A stretch of DNA of 15,590 bases from JAULZV01 sp964401885 (GCA_964401885.1 CAYOAC010000013.1:1-15590); one strand, 5' to 3'; numbered from the stretch's first letter, positions 5,254-13,198 are shown. Notes: a model not told the origin generated them from the letters alone. A program made the numbers and translations.

Positions 5254-7641
5254 ATGAATAATCACCACAAAAAAAATTTTTTTGCTTCCTTATTTAGTAA
5301 AAAAAATATAAAAAAATATGGAATGGCTATAGCTTTGGTCATATTTATCTTCTTTGGTTTTTTCTTTATTTGGCTTAGCACTATAGAACTTCCTGATTTA
5401 AATAATTTTGAAAATCGAGTTATTTCTGAATCAACAAAAATTTATGATAGAACAGGAAAAGTTGTTTTATTTGATGTTCATGGAAACGTTATAAGAACAG
5501 TTGTGTCTTTTGATCAAATATCTAATTATTTAAAATGGGCAACAATCGCCATTGAAGATCAGAACTTTTATACACACCACGGGATTGAACCAAAAGCCAT
5601 TCTGCGTGCTGTTTTAACAAACATAAAAGACGGAAATCTTTTGACTGGTCAAGGAGGCTCTACAATTACACAACAAATAATCAAAAATGCACTGTTAACA
5701 AGTGACAAAAAAATATCAAGAAAACTGAAAGAGTGGGTTCTTGCGCCAAGACTTGAAGCAAAACTAACCAAAGACGAAATCTTAGAATTGTATTTAAATG
5801 AAATTCCTTATGGAGGAACAGTTTATGGTGTACAAGAAGCAAGTAAAAAATTTTTTGGTAAAGAAGCAAAGGATTTAAGCCTTGTTGAATCGGCTTATAT
5901 TGCCGCCCTACCACAAGCACCCACATACTATTCGCCATACGGTAGTCACAGAGATGAACTAGAAAAAAGAAAAAATAAAGTATTAAAAGAAATGTTATCT
6001 CTTAATTTTATTACTAAAACAGAATATGATACAGCTATAAAAACAAAAGTGGAATTTGAAAAACAAGAAAACTATGGAATTAAGGCCCCTCATTTTGTGA
6101 TGTACATAAGAGAATTACTAGAAGAAAAATATGGAACAGAATTAGTGGAAAAAGGAGGTTTAAAAGTTATAACCACTTTAGATTGGGATCTGCAAAAAGA
6201 CGCTGAGGAAATTGTTAAAAAATGGGCACTTATAAATGAAACAAAATACAATGCAGAAAATGCTGCTCTTGTTGTAACAGACCCAAACACAGGACAAATA
6301 CTTACAATGGTTGGTTCTCGTGATTATTTTGATGATAAAATTGATGGTAATTTTAATATTGCCACAGCTTCAAGACAACCAGGATCCTCTATAAAACCAA
6401 TTATTTATGCCGAAGCTTTTAATAAAGGTTATAAACCAGAAACTGTGGTATTTGATTTACCCACAGAATTTTCAACAACATGTTATTCAGGAGGCAATTG
6501 TTATAACCCACAAAACTATGACGAAAAATTTAGAGGACCAATTTCTTTAAGAAACGCATTGGCACAATCTCTTAATATTCCTGCGGTAAAAACGCTTTAT
6601 CTTGCAGGAATAGACGATTCTTTAAGCCTTGCAAAACAAATGGGTCTAGAAACCCTTACAAGCGCAAAACAATATGGATTAACCCTTGTTCTTGGAGGTG
6701 GTGAAGTTAGACCTCTTGATATGGCAGCAGCCTATTCTGTTTTTGCTGCCGACGGAATCAAACACCCAACAGAAGGAATTCTTAAAGTTGAAGATAGCGA
6801 CGGTGAAGTTCTGGAGGAGTTTGAACAAAAAGAATATCGAGTTCTCCCAGAACAAACAGCGAGATTAATTTCCAATGTTCTTTCGGACAATATAGCAAGA
6901 ACACCAGCATATGGTGCTAATTCTCCACTTTATTTTGGAGATATAGATGTTGCAGTAAAAACAGGAACAACAAACGACACCAGAGATACTTGGATCGTTG
7001 GATATACTCCTAATATTTCTGTTGCTGCCTGGGCTGGAAACAATGACAATCGTTCTATGCAAAAATTAACAGCCGGATTTATTGTGGCCCCAATGTGGAA
7101 CGAATTCATGAAAAAAGCTATTGAAAAATATCCTTCATCTAGCTTTATTGATCCAGAACCAATAGATTCGAATATAAAATTAGTTTTAAAAGGTATTTGG
7201 GAAAATCCCCAAGGAGTTCACGAAATATTACACTGGGTAAATAAGGATGATCCTCAAGGAGCCTTTCCAAATAACCCTGCTTCTGATTCACAATATTTGC
7301 TTTGGGAAGAACCTTTGCAAAAATGGCTTTCTGGGGAAAATTTTGTAGAGAAAAACATTTCTAATTCTAATTTAAAAATTGTAAGTCCTGAAGAAGGAAA
7401 AACATATATAGAAACAATGGAAATTTTTGTAGCAGCATCTCTTATTGGATCAAACATAGAATCCGGAAAAGTTTCTTTGAATGGTAAATATCTTGGAGAA
7501 TTAAACCCAGAAGGAGGAGTTTATTCCTTTATACCAAGTCAACAAGATTCCATCAAAAAAGGAAACAACAAAATAGAAGTTGAAGTTAAAGATAAAGAAG
7601 GAAAAACCTATAAAGATTCTGTTACTTTTAAAGTGGATTAA
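5254..7641 (+). CDS. Class A penicillin-binding protein (bifunctional transglycosylase/transpeptidase)
   Basis: This 795-aa membrane protein polymerises lipid II glycan chains and crosslinks the peptides outside the cell. A short basic cytoplasmic tail precedes one membrane helix (about 23-41). The glycosyltransferase 51 domain spans about 60-240: catalytic E101 in IAIEDQNFYTHHG, then GGSTITQQ (134-141) and the family motif YLNEIPYGG (180-188). The transpeptidase domain has SxxK at S378-K381 (GSSIKP), SxN at 439-441 (SLN) and KTG at 569-571 (KTGTT). All key residues are present. After about residue 700 a beta-rich Ig-like/glucodextranase-B-like extension (KIVSPEEGKTYI...VTFKVD) replaces the tails found in E. 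coli PBP1a. Layout is PBP1a/PonA-like, but the exact paralog cannot be assigned. It lies alone between a strong terminator and a convergent gene that it overlaps by 4 bp. Confidence 0.95.
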   Translation: MNNHHKKNFFASLFSKKNIKKYGMAIALVIFIFFGFFFIWLSTIELPDLNNFENRVISESTKIYDRTGKVVLFDVHGNVIRTVVSFDQISNYLKWATIAIEDQNFYTHHGIEPKAILRAVLTNIKDGNLLTGQGGSTITQQIIKNALLTSDKKISRKLKEWVLAPRLEAKLTKDEILELYLNEIPYGGTVYGVQEASKKFFGKEAKDLSLVESAYIAALPQAPTYYSPYGSHRDELEKRKNKVLKEMLSLNFITKTEYDTAIKTKVEFEKQENYGIKAPHFVMYIRELLEEKYGTELVEKGGLKVITTLDWDLQKDAEEIVKKWALINETKYNAENAALVVTDPNTGQILTMVGSRDYFDDKIDGNFNIATASRQPGSSIKPIIYAEAFNKGYKPETVVFDLPTEFSTTCYSGGNCYNPQNYDEKFRGPISLRNALAQSLNIPAVKTLYLAGIDDSLSLAKQMGLETLTSAKQYGLTLVLGGGEVRPLDMAAAYSVFAADGIKHPTEGILKVEDSDGEVLEEFEQKEYRVLPEQTARLISNVLSDNIARTPAYGANSPLYFGDIDVAVKTGTTNDTRDTWIVGYTPNISVAAWAGNNDNRSMQKLTAGFIVAPMWNEFMKKAIEKYPSSSFIDPEPIDSNIKLVLKGIWENPQGVHEILHWVNKDDPQGAFPNNPASDSQYLLWEEPLQKWLSGENFVEKNISNSNLKIVSPEEGKTYIETMEIFVAASLIGSNIESGKVSLNGKYLGELNPEGGVYSFIPSQQDSIKKGNNKIEVEVKDKEGKTYKDSVTFKVD

Positions 7642-7895
7642 TAAATTTTAAAAACAGAAAAACCCTCTTTTTTTAAATCTTCTTTTATTTTTTCTTCTAA
7701 ATTTTTCTTAATAAGAACAAAATGAGTTCTTTTTGTTCCTGAAAACATAACTTTTATCTCATTATCTTTAATTTGAATATCGCCAGGGTTTAAACTAAAA
7801 GAGAATTGTTTAAAAACTTCAAAAGTTATTTCTTTTATTCTTTTTTGAGAAAATCCTAAGTTTTTATATTTTTCTAATAAAAATTTTATTTCCAT
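7638..7895 (-). CDS. Small protein coupled to dnaN, possibly DciA-like (DUF721)
   Basis: This 85-aa protein starts inside the dnaN stop codon (TAATG, one shared base at 7895), so translation is probably coupled to dnaN. Its end overlaps the convergent PBP gene by 4 bp. It has a helical, basic N-terminus (MEIKFLLEKYKNLGFSQK) followed by a pattern DIQIKDNEIKVMFSGTKRTHFVLIKKNLEEKIKEDLKKEGF. The pattern is two beta strands, a helix and a closing strand, which resembles the core of DUF721/DciA proteins that assist loading of the replicative helicase and often sit near dnaN. Similarity is weak and judged by eye, so the name is tentative. Another small nucleic-acid-binding protein is equally possible. 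Confidence 0.7.
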   Translation of the reverse strand: MEIKFLLEKYKNLGFSQKRIKEITFEVFKQFSFSLNPGDIQIKDNEIKVMFSGTKRTHFVLIKKNLEEKIKEDLKKEGFSVFKIY

Positions 7896-8995
7896 TATTT
7901 ATTCAAAGGCATAACAAGATACATAAACCCCCCTTCTTTATTACCTCTTATTATCATAGGTCTACCCACACCATTAAAAATCAATTGAAAACTCTCTGAT
8001 TTTATAGAATTAAAACAATCAGTAATATATTTTTGATTAAAATTAATATCCAACGACTCACCTTTTATTATTGTTGAAACACTTGTTCTACTTTCACCTT
8101 TATCGTTATTTTTAGAAGTAATTTCAAAAATATCGTTTTCTGCATCAATATGAAATTTTACCTGATTAAAATTATCTGAAAATAAATTAGAAATTTTTAA
8201 TGCATTTATTAAATCTTGTTTTAAAATTGTCAATTCTGTTTTGATGTCTTTAGGAACAATTTGTTTATAATCAGGAAAAACACCATCAACAACTCTACTA
8301 ATAAGATATATTTCTTTTTCTACTTCAAAAGAAACTTGGTTCTGCCCAAAAACAACGGTTATTTTTGATTCTATCCCTTCAAAAACTCTTATTATTTCAC
8401 TAACATTTCTTTGTGGAATTAAAATACTTTCAAAATCCTCTGTTTTTGCCCCTGATTTCTTTTCTGCTAGACGGAATGAATCTGTGGCCACAAAAGTTAA
8501 TTCATTTGAATCTGAGTACAAATAGACACTTGATAGCTCAGGTTTAATACTCGACACACTTGCCGAATACCATACCGACTTTAATCCTTCAATTAAATCT
8601 TGTACCTCCATGATACATTTTTTATCGGATTCAACTTTAGGAATAGAAGGAAAATCACTGGTTGAAAAAGTATTAACCTGTGTTTCACTTTTATTTCCAA
8701 TTATTCTAAGTATTTGGTCTTGGTGTTCTATCACTAATTTTTCCTCCTGAAGAAGATTATTGAGGTAAGAAACTAAAATTGAAGAAGATATTGCAACTTC
8801 TCCACTTCTTTCAATTTTTGCAGGAACATAAACTTTTATTCCTAATTCGAGATTTGTTGCGGATATTTCAATTTCATTCTCAAGAGTTTTAATAATTACA
8901 CATTGTAAAACTATAAGACTTACATTCTTCCCTGTAATCTTATCTGCTCTGGTCAGAGCTTTAAGTAAGTTGTTCTTATTAATTTCTATTTTCAT
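7895..8995 (-). CDS. dnaN: DNA polymerase III beta sliding clamp
   Basis: The 366-aa product is the ring-shaped clamp that tethers the replicative polymerase to DNA. It begins MKIEINKNNLLKALTRADKI, the usual first helix and strand of the clamp fold, and shows the three-domain repeat. SSVYLYSDSNELTFVATDSFRLA (about 162-184) is the most conserved stretch of the family, with ATDSFRLA as its hallmark. It ends in MYLVMPLNK, equivalent to the conserved C-terminal MPM(R/K)L segment that lines the partner-binding pocket. Length is standard. It lies downstream of dnaA in the same direction across a 275-bp spacer that looks like the origin, and is followed by a coupled small gene. No Shine-Dalgarno sequence is visible; TATACA at 9010-9005 is a possible -10 box only a few bases from the start. 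Confidence 0.97.
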   Translation of the reverse strand: MKIEINKNNLLKALTRADKITGKNVSLIVLQCVIIKTLENEIEISATNLELGIKVYVPAKIERSGEVAISSSILVSYLNNLLQEEKLVIEHQDQILRIIGNKSETQVNTFSTSDFPSIPKVESDKKCIMEVQDLIEGLKSVWYSASVSSIKPELSSVYLYSDSNELTFVATDSFRLAEKKSGAKTEDFESILIPQRNVSEIIRVFEGIESKITVVFGQNQVSFEVEKEIYLISRVVDGVFPDYKQIVPKDIKTELTILKQDLINALKISNLFSDNFNQVKFHIDAENDIFEITSKNNDKGESRTSVSTIIKGESLDINFNQKYITDCFNSIKSESFQLIFNGVGRPMIIRGNKEGGFMYLVMPLNK

Positions 8996-9270
8996 ATATT
9001 ATTATGTATATATTGCAGTGGATAACTGGATAAGTCAATTATATCCTATTTTATAATCGTTTTTCAGGGTTGGGACTGTGCATTACTTGGGGATTTCTTT
9101 TTAGGAAAAGTGGATTTCTCTAAACATTAATCGAATTGTTTATAACGAACTGAGTTGCTAACTTTTTATGAGAAAGTTGTTAGAGGTTTTTTAAATACTT
9201 TCCCACAAGTTATTAACATACTTATCCACAATAAAATAATGAGAAGTCAGTTCGTTTAAAAAGTAATTAA
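8996..9270. other. Candidate replication origin (oriC) in the dnaA-dnaN spacer
   Basis: The 275-bp gap between dnaA and dnaN has no credible ORF. It contains a perfect DnaA box TTATCCACA (9222-9230, plus) and two near-perfect boxes side by side on the minus strand: TTATCCACT (9025-9017) and TTATCCAGT (9033-9025). Weaker matches are TTTCCCACA (9199-9207), TTATTAACA (9210-9218) and AAATCCACT (9117-9109). A 9-bp inverted repeat, ACGAACTGA (9145-9153) with TCAGTTCGT (9247-9255), brackets the right-hand box cluster and a small AACTTT/AAAGTT hairpin. AT-rich tracts at about 9035-9060 and 9229-9240 could be the unwinding element. Position next to dnaA and dnaN is the commonest origin site in bacteria. 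Confidence 0.7.
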
Positions 9271-10626
9271 TTACAGAATATTTCGTATCTCAGTTATTTG
9301 TTGTTCTAATAATTTATCGAACTTTAAGTCGTTTTTAACTTTTTCACAAGAATGGATTACTGTAGTGTGATCTCTTCCTCCCATTTTTTCTCCTATTGTT
9401 GGAAATGATATATTAAAATCTTCTCTTAATATATACATTGCAATCTGTCTTGGTCTCACAACCTCCTTTCTCCTTGTTTTATCACAAAGACTTTCTGTGT
9501 TTAAACCATAAAATTCAGCAACCAATTTAATGAGATCTGAAACAGAAACCATTTTTTTAGGTTTTGTTGTGTTTTTAATTAAATCTCGTATTTCAGGTAT
9601 GGATAATGATTTATTTTTTAATTGAGTTTGACAAGCAATAATATTAACAACACCCTCTATTTCTCGAATATTCCCCTCTATTGTTTCTGCTAGAAATTCT
9701 ATGATTGAATCATCTATAAAAATACCGGAATTAGAAGACTTTTTCTTTATTATTTGAACTCTTGATTCGTGGTCTGGAGGAGGAATATCGATTATCATTC
9801 CTTGACTAAATCTTGATTTTAAACGATCTTCCAGTCCTGTAATAAAATTAGGATGAATATCGCTAGAGAATACAATTTGTTTATTGTTTTCATAAAGAGA
9901 GTTAAATAAATGAAACAGCTCTTCCTGAGTACTTTTTTTGTTGGAAAGAAATTGAATATCGTCCATTATTAAGACATCATATTTTCTGTATTTTTCTTTA
10001 AACATGGGAACTTTGTTGTTTTGCACAGAAAACATATATTCGTGCATAAACTTTTCAGAAGTTAAATAAAAAACTTTTTTATTTGGAAAATTCATCTTTA
10101 TTTGATTTCCAATTGATTGAATTAAGTGGGTTTTGCCGTGTCCTGTTGAACCATGTATAAATAGTGGGTTATAAACAACCCCAGGATTTTTAATAATTGC
10201 CCAAGACGCAGCGTAAGCTAGTTCGTTGAAGGGTCCAATTACAAAAGAATCAAAAGTATATCTTGGATTAAGATTATCATCTTTATTTACAACGAATTCT
10301 GACAAAGGAAGTGCTGTATTGTTTTCTTTTGCAGTTTTTTCTTTCTTGTTTTCAACTCTTTTTTTATCTATTTTTGCAATAATAAAATCAACAGAACGAA
10401 TTGATCCTTCTTTGTCTCTTAGTGTTTTTAGAATTGTTGTATAAAACTTTTTAGCAATCCAGTCTTTTATAAAAGCATTCGGCACACCTATGTAAACTAC
10501 TCCATCATCAAACTTAATAAGAAACGTTTCTTTGAACCAAGTATTAAAATTGGCCGAAGATATTGAATTCTCTATTTCTTTAAGAGAATCCTCCCACAGT
10601 GTTGGATTGTTGAATGTGGATATCAT
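9271..10626 (-). CDS. dnaA: Chromosomal replication initiator DnaA
   Basis: This 451-aa AAA+ protein binds DnaA boxes and melts the origin. Domain I (1-85) starts LWEDSLKEIENSISSANFNTWF, typical of the oligomerisation domain. A short linker (about 86-115) contains a Lys-rich stretch. The ATPase domain has Walker A GSTGHGKT (159-166), Walker B VLIMDDIQFL (218-227) and the arginine-finger region RLKSRF (268-273). The C-terminal DNA-binding domain contains RPRQIAMYILRE (391-402) and the box-recognition motif GGRDHTTV (416-423). Walker A is unusual: most DnaA proteins have GGVGLGKT, here V becomes T and L becomes H, though the glycines, Lys and Thr are kept. The gene runs leftward into the candidate origin and dnaN, and is divergent from rpmH. 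Its TATAAT box is nearly adjacent to the start codon. Confidence 0.98.
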   Translation of the reverse strand: MISTFNNPTLWEDSLKEIENSISSANFNTWFKETFLIKFDDGVVYIGVPNAFIKDWIAKKFYTTILKTLRDKEGSIRSVDFIIAKIDKKRVENKKEKTAKENNTALPLSEFVVNKDDNLNPRYTFDSFVIGPFNELAYAASWAIIKNPGVVYNPLFIHGSTGHGKTHLIQSIGNQIKMNFPNKKVFYLTSEKFMHEYMFSVQNNKVPMFKEKYRKYDVLIMDDIQFLSNKKSTQEELFHLFNSLYENNKQIVFSSDIHPNFITGLEDRLKSRFSQGMIIDIPPPDHESRVQIIKKKSSNSGIFIDDSIIEFLAETIEGNIREIEGVVNIIACQTQLKNKSLSIPEIRDLIKNTTKPKKMVSVSDLIKLVAEFYGLNTESLCDKTRRKEVVRPRQIAMYILREDFNISFPTIGEKMGGRDHTTVIHSCEKVKNDLKFDKLLEQQITEIRNIL

Positions 10627-10634
10627 GTTGATGA

Positions 10635-10640
10635 ATTATA
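10635..10640 (-). promoter_or_regulatory. -10 box of dnaA, predicted near-leaderless
   Basis: A consensus TATAAT (minus strand, 10640-10635) ends eight bases before the dnaA ATG, giving an expected leader of about two bases and no room for a Shine-Dalgarno sequence. No strong -35 box is visible (TTTTGA at a 16-bp spacing is the best). Confidence 0.6.
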
Positions 10641-10694
10641 TAGTACTTAAAAAAAATCAAAACTTGTTTTAAATCACTTTCTATGTTAAAAAGT

Positions 10695-10703
10695 TGTGTA
10701 TAA
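10695..10703 (-). promoter_or_regulatory. DnaA box in the dnaA-rpmH spacer
   Basis: TTATACACA on the minus strand matches the TTATNCACA DnaA box consensus exactly. It lies between the divergent dnaA and rpmH starts, upstream of the dnaA -10 box. It could serve autoregulation of dnaA, control of rpmH-rnpA, or be a second part of a split origin. Confidence 0.55.
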
Positions 10704-10720
10704 CTTATTAAATAGAATTT

Positions 10721-10855
10721 ATGTCAGTAACATATCAACCTAAAAAAAGAAAAAGAGCTCGAACACACGGTTTTTTGAGTAGAATGGAAACTACCTCAGG
10801 CAGAAAGGTTTTGAAGCGAAGACGAGCCAAAGGGAGGGCAAAACTAACCGTTTAG
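10721..10855 (+). CDS. rpmH: 50S ribosomal protein L34
   Basis: The 44-aa product begins MSVTYQPKKRKRARTHGF and continues with the family core GRKVLKRRRAKGRAKLTV. It has the normal L34 length, extreme basic charge and conserved TYQP, RTHGF and RRRAKGR motifs. L34 binds 23S rRNA in the large subunit. It is the first gene of the conserved rpmH-rnpA-yidC group, divergent from dnaA as in many bacteria. The next gene begins 11 bp after its stop. No Shine-Dalgarno sequence is present; AT-rich sequence with a possible TTAAAT -10 box runs almost to the start. Confidence 0.98.
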   Translation: MSVTYQPKKRKRARTHGFLSRMETTSGRKVLKRRRAKGRAKLTV

Positions 10856-10866
10856 AATCTTTTTCT

Positions 10867-11184
10867 ATGTTTAAAAAAAGTTCCAGATTAAACACCTCTG
10901 AATTTAAGGAGGTGTTTGATTTTGGTAAAACGATAAAAACACATTTTTATTTAATTAAAATAAAAACTAATAAGGTAGGATTTAGTCGATATTCGGTTGT
11001 TGTCTCAAAAAAAATATCAAAAAAAGCAGTTGAAAGAAATTATCTTAAAAGAAGATTTTTGAACGCTATTAAAGAATCATCAATAAAATTACCGATATCT
11101 GACTATGTTTTTATTTTGAATTCAGGAATAAAAGACATACAATACAGAGAATTACTTAATAACTTGAAAGAAATTAAATTATGA
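10867..11184 (+). CDS. rnpA: Ribonuclease P protein component
   Basis: The 105-aa protein is the small basic subunit that helps RNase P RNA bind and trim pre-tRNA 5' ends. It starts MFKKSSRLNTSEFKEVFDFGK, equivalent to the usual (R)LKKxxEFxxVFxxGK opening. The RNR signature is seen as KKAVERNYLKRRF (about 53-65), which binds the RNA. Length is slightly below average but includes the final helix. It follows rpmH by 11 bp, and its TGA stop overlaps the yidC ATG by four bases (ATGA, 11181-11184), implying translational coupling. The RNase P RNA gene itself was not recognised in the window. Confidence 0.95.
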   Translation: MFKKSSRLNTSEFKEVFDFGKTIKTHFYLIKIKTNKVGFSRYSVVVSKKISKKAVERNYLKRRFLNAIKESSIKLPISDYVFILNSGIKDIQYRELLNNLKEIKL

Positions 11185-11906
11185 AAACTTTGTTTACAGA
11201 GCTTCTCTATCAACCCCTTTATAATATACTTATAGGTCTTATTGATATTCTACCTAATGCTGATATTGGTTTTGCTGTAATTATTTTAACTGTTTTTGTA
11301 AAAGTAATATTGTTTCCTCTTTCAAAAAAAGCTATTAAAACTCAATTATTAATGAAAGAAATAGAACCAGAACTGAAAGAACTAAAAGTAAAATATAAAG
11401 ACAATCAGCAAGAGTTGGCACAAAAGACCCTTCAAATGTATCGAGATAAAGGAGTTAATCCGTTTGCAGGTATATTTTTAGTTTGAATTCAGTAGCCTGT
11501 AATCATTGCTCTTTCTTTTGTTTTTTCATAGGCGGGTCTGCCAGCAATAAGACCAGAACTCCTTTATTCATTTATTGATATTCCAAATAATGCACAGACT
11601 GTGTTTTTGGGTTTTATTAATCTTATTTCTAATAAAAATATTTTAGTTGCTTTTCTTGTTTTAATAACACAATCAATACAAATAAGACTATCTCTTCCAA
11701 AACAAACTGACTCAAATACTCCTGATAGTCAGTTCGCTCAAGAAATTATGAAAAGTATGCATTTTCAAATGAAATACATATTACCTATAATAACCGCTAT
11801 TGCTGCCTACAGTCTTATTTCTGTTATTGGTTTATATTGGATTACTTCAAATATATTTGCTATTTTCCAAGAACTATATTTAAAGAAAACACTTAAGAAA
11901 AATTAA
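11181..11906 (+). pseudogene. yidC: Membrane protein insertase YidC/Oxa1, interrupted by three in-frame stops
   Basis: YidC/Oxa1 proteins insert helices into the membrane, alone or with SecYEG. The frame starting at 11181 would give 241 residues, normal for a short Oxa1-type YidC. The first part has the hydrophobic segments and TVFVKVILFPLS, with the conserved basic residue of the hydrophilic groove, followed by the long charged cytoplasmic helix EIEPELKELKVKYKDNQQEL and KGVNPFAG. The last part (from about 11601) carries the final two membrane helices and a basic tail. In between, TGA (11484-11486), TAG (11493-11495) and TAG (11529-11531) fall in the same frame at codons 102, 105 and 117. Between them the conserved reading is retained (PVIIALSFVF), where relatives have LIQLPVIIAL-like sequence. 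Two of the stops sit where Leu is expected, one base from TTA or TTG. Translation could resume only at a GTG such as 11601, without the earlier helices. Confidence 0.88.
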
Positions 11907-11917
11907 GGTATTTTTAA

Positions 11918-13198
11918 TTAAATCTTACTTAAATTAAGTGACCAAAGAGTTAGATCATATTTGTTTTCAAATAAAATAAAGGCATTATCAGGTGTTATCT
12001 TTGGATTTATTACATCAAATTCAGGTGTGCCTTCTTCAAAGAAATAAAGCACATCAACAAAACCACTAGAAAGATTTATTTTATATAAAGATTCATTATT
12101 AAAGACTTTTCCTTTATACCAATCGTCTGGGTATGTGGCGGGTTTATAAATAAGTGATCCAAAACAATAAGCCTCCTCTTTTTTTTCTGAAAAAACACAT
12201 TTTTCAGGAATTGTATCTATTGTTAACAAGGAAACATTTTTTGTTTCACTATTGTAAAGTCTTACAGAGGGTCTTGTTAATTCTGATTGTGAAAATATAT
12301 AATATTTTTTGTTTGGACTAACTTTTATCAAAAGACCAGGGATGTTTCCTAATATTTTATTGAAAGCTGAGGTTTTTAAATTGAGAATATAAGAATATCC
12401 AGGGATTGCTCGAGAAGCCTTTGTTGTTATTAATACTTCATCAGAATTAATGTTATCAAACAAGAACTCATTAAAAGGAATAGTGAATATTTCTTTTTCA
12501 TTAAGTCTGTCTGTGTTTGAGGTGTATATTGTAGAACTTTGATCTTGTTTAATGGAATAAATTAATTTTTCAGCACTGGGTATATATAAAAAATCATTAA
12601 TAATACTTGAAATATCCTTTTTTTCTATTGAAGTTCCTGATGATGTGCTAAAAATAATGGATGAAAAGGCTGTTATTATTTGTTCATTATTAAAGTTGGG
12701 TTGTTGAAATAAAAACTTATCTTTATTTTTTAAAAAAATAGTGTTGTAAATTTTAGGGTTAGTTATGTTTACGATTTTTTCAGGCAAAGGCTTGGATTCA
12801 TGAACATCATAAATGTGTCCGCTGGCGCGTTCTTGAAATCTAAACACTGTTGATGTTGAGATTATGTCTTTTGATATTTCTAATCCTTCAGGATTTGTTG
12901 TTGTCCCTTTAATTATGGTGCTTGTTGAATAGAAGGTATAACCAGAAATTGGTTCAAAAGAGATTTGTCTTAATGCTGGGGGTGTGTATTCTCCGGTATT
13001 GTCTACAGGGCTGGACGTTGAATTTATGTTGTTTATAGGGGGATTACTGTTTTTTGAATTTGGATCTATGTTAAAAAAAGAACCAAAAGAATTGTCTGAA
13101 AAAAAATCACTAACTTTTTCCCTTCCATTTCCTAAAAAGAAAAATAAACCCAACCCTATTAATAAAAGAATTAAAACAATAATAATAATTTTTTTCAT
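11918..13198 (-). CDS. Membrane-anchored protein of unknown function, probably a beta-propeller
   Basis: This 426-aa protein starts with a single hydrophobic segment (residues 3-22, MKKIIIIVLILLLIGLGLFFF) that should anchor it in the membrane with the rest outside. A Ser/Asn/Pro-rich linker runs to about residue 70. The rest is rich in predicted beta strands with repeated patterns such as KLIYSIKQDQSSTIYTSNTD, YSYILNLKTSAFNKIL, KVSPNKKYYIFSQSE and ITPDNAFILFENKYDLTLWSL. These resemble blades of TolB/WD40-like propellers (SPDGKxIxF-type turns). I do not recognise a specific family, and no catalytic motif is evident. Two Cys (in EKCVFSEKKEEAYCFG) are close enough to form a disulfide. It is the last gene of a leftward envelope cluster, 44 bp after the CHAP-like protein gene, and ends 11 bp from the convergent yidC frame. 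Confidence 0.8.
   Translation of the reverse strand: MKKIIIIVLILLLIGLGLFFFLGNGREKVSDFFSDNSFGSFFNIDPNSKNSNPPINNINSTSSPVDNTGEYTPPALRQISFEPISGYTFYSTSTIIKGTTTNPEGLEISKDIISTSTVFRFQERASGHIYDVHESKPLPEKIVNITNPKIYNTIFLKNKDKFLFQQPNFNNEQIITAFSSIIFSTSSGTSIEKKDISSIINDFLYIPSAEKLIYSIKQDQSSTIYTSNTDRLNEKEIFTIPFNEFLFDNINSDEVLITTKASRAIPGYSYILNLKTSAFNKILGNIPGLLIKVSPNKKYYIFSQSELTRPSVRLYNSETKNVSLLTIDTIPEKCVFSEKKEEAYCFGSLIYKPATYPDDWYKGKVFNNESLYKINLSSGFVDVLYFFEEGTPEFDVINPKITPDNAFILFENKYDLTLWSLNLSKI

Noticed and set aside
9154..9186. AACTTT/AAAGTT hairpin after dnaA as an intrinsic terminator
   Set aside because: Neither strand shows a T tract directly after the stem. It is better seen as part of the origin spacer.
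11481..11531. A 51-bp intron-like stretch in yidC: GT at the start, a pyrimidine-rich tract and TAG at the end, in-frame length
   Set aside because: The stretch encodes the conserved helix sequence PVIIALSFVF, so removing it would delete a core part of YidC. Spliceosomal introns are not expected here, and the resemblance is chance.
11484..11531. Stop-codon reassignment (TGA or TAG read as sense)
   Set aside because: TGA ends rnpA and TAG ends rpmH, ruvC and the 83-aa gene at exactly the expected places, and no other gene in the window has in-frame TGA or TAG.
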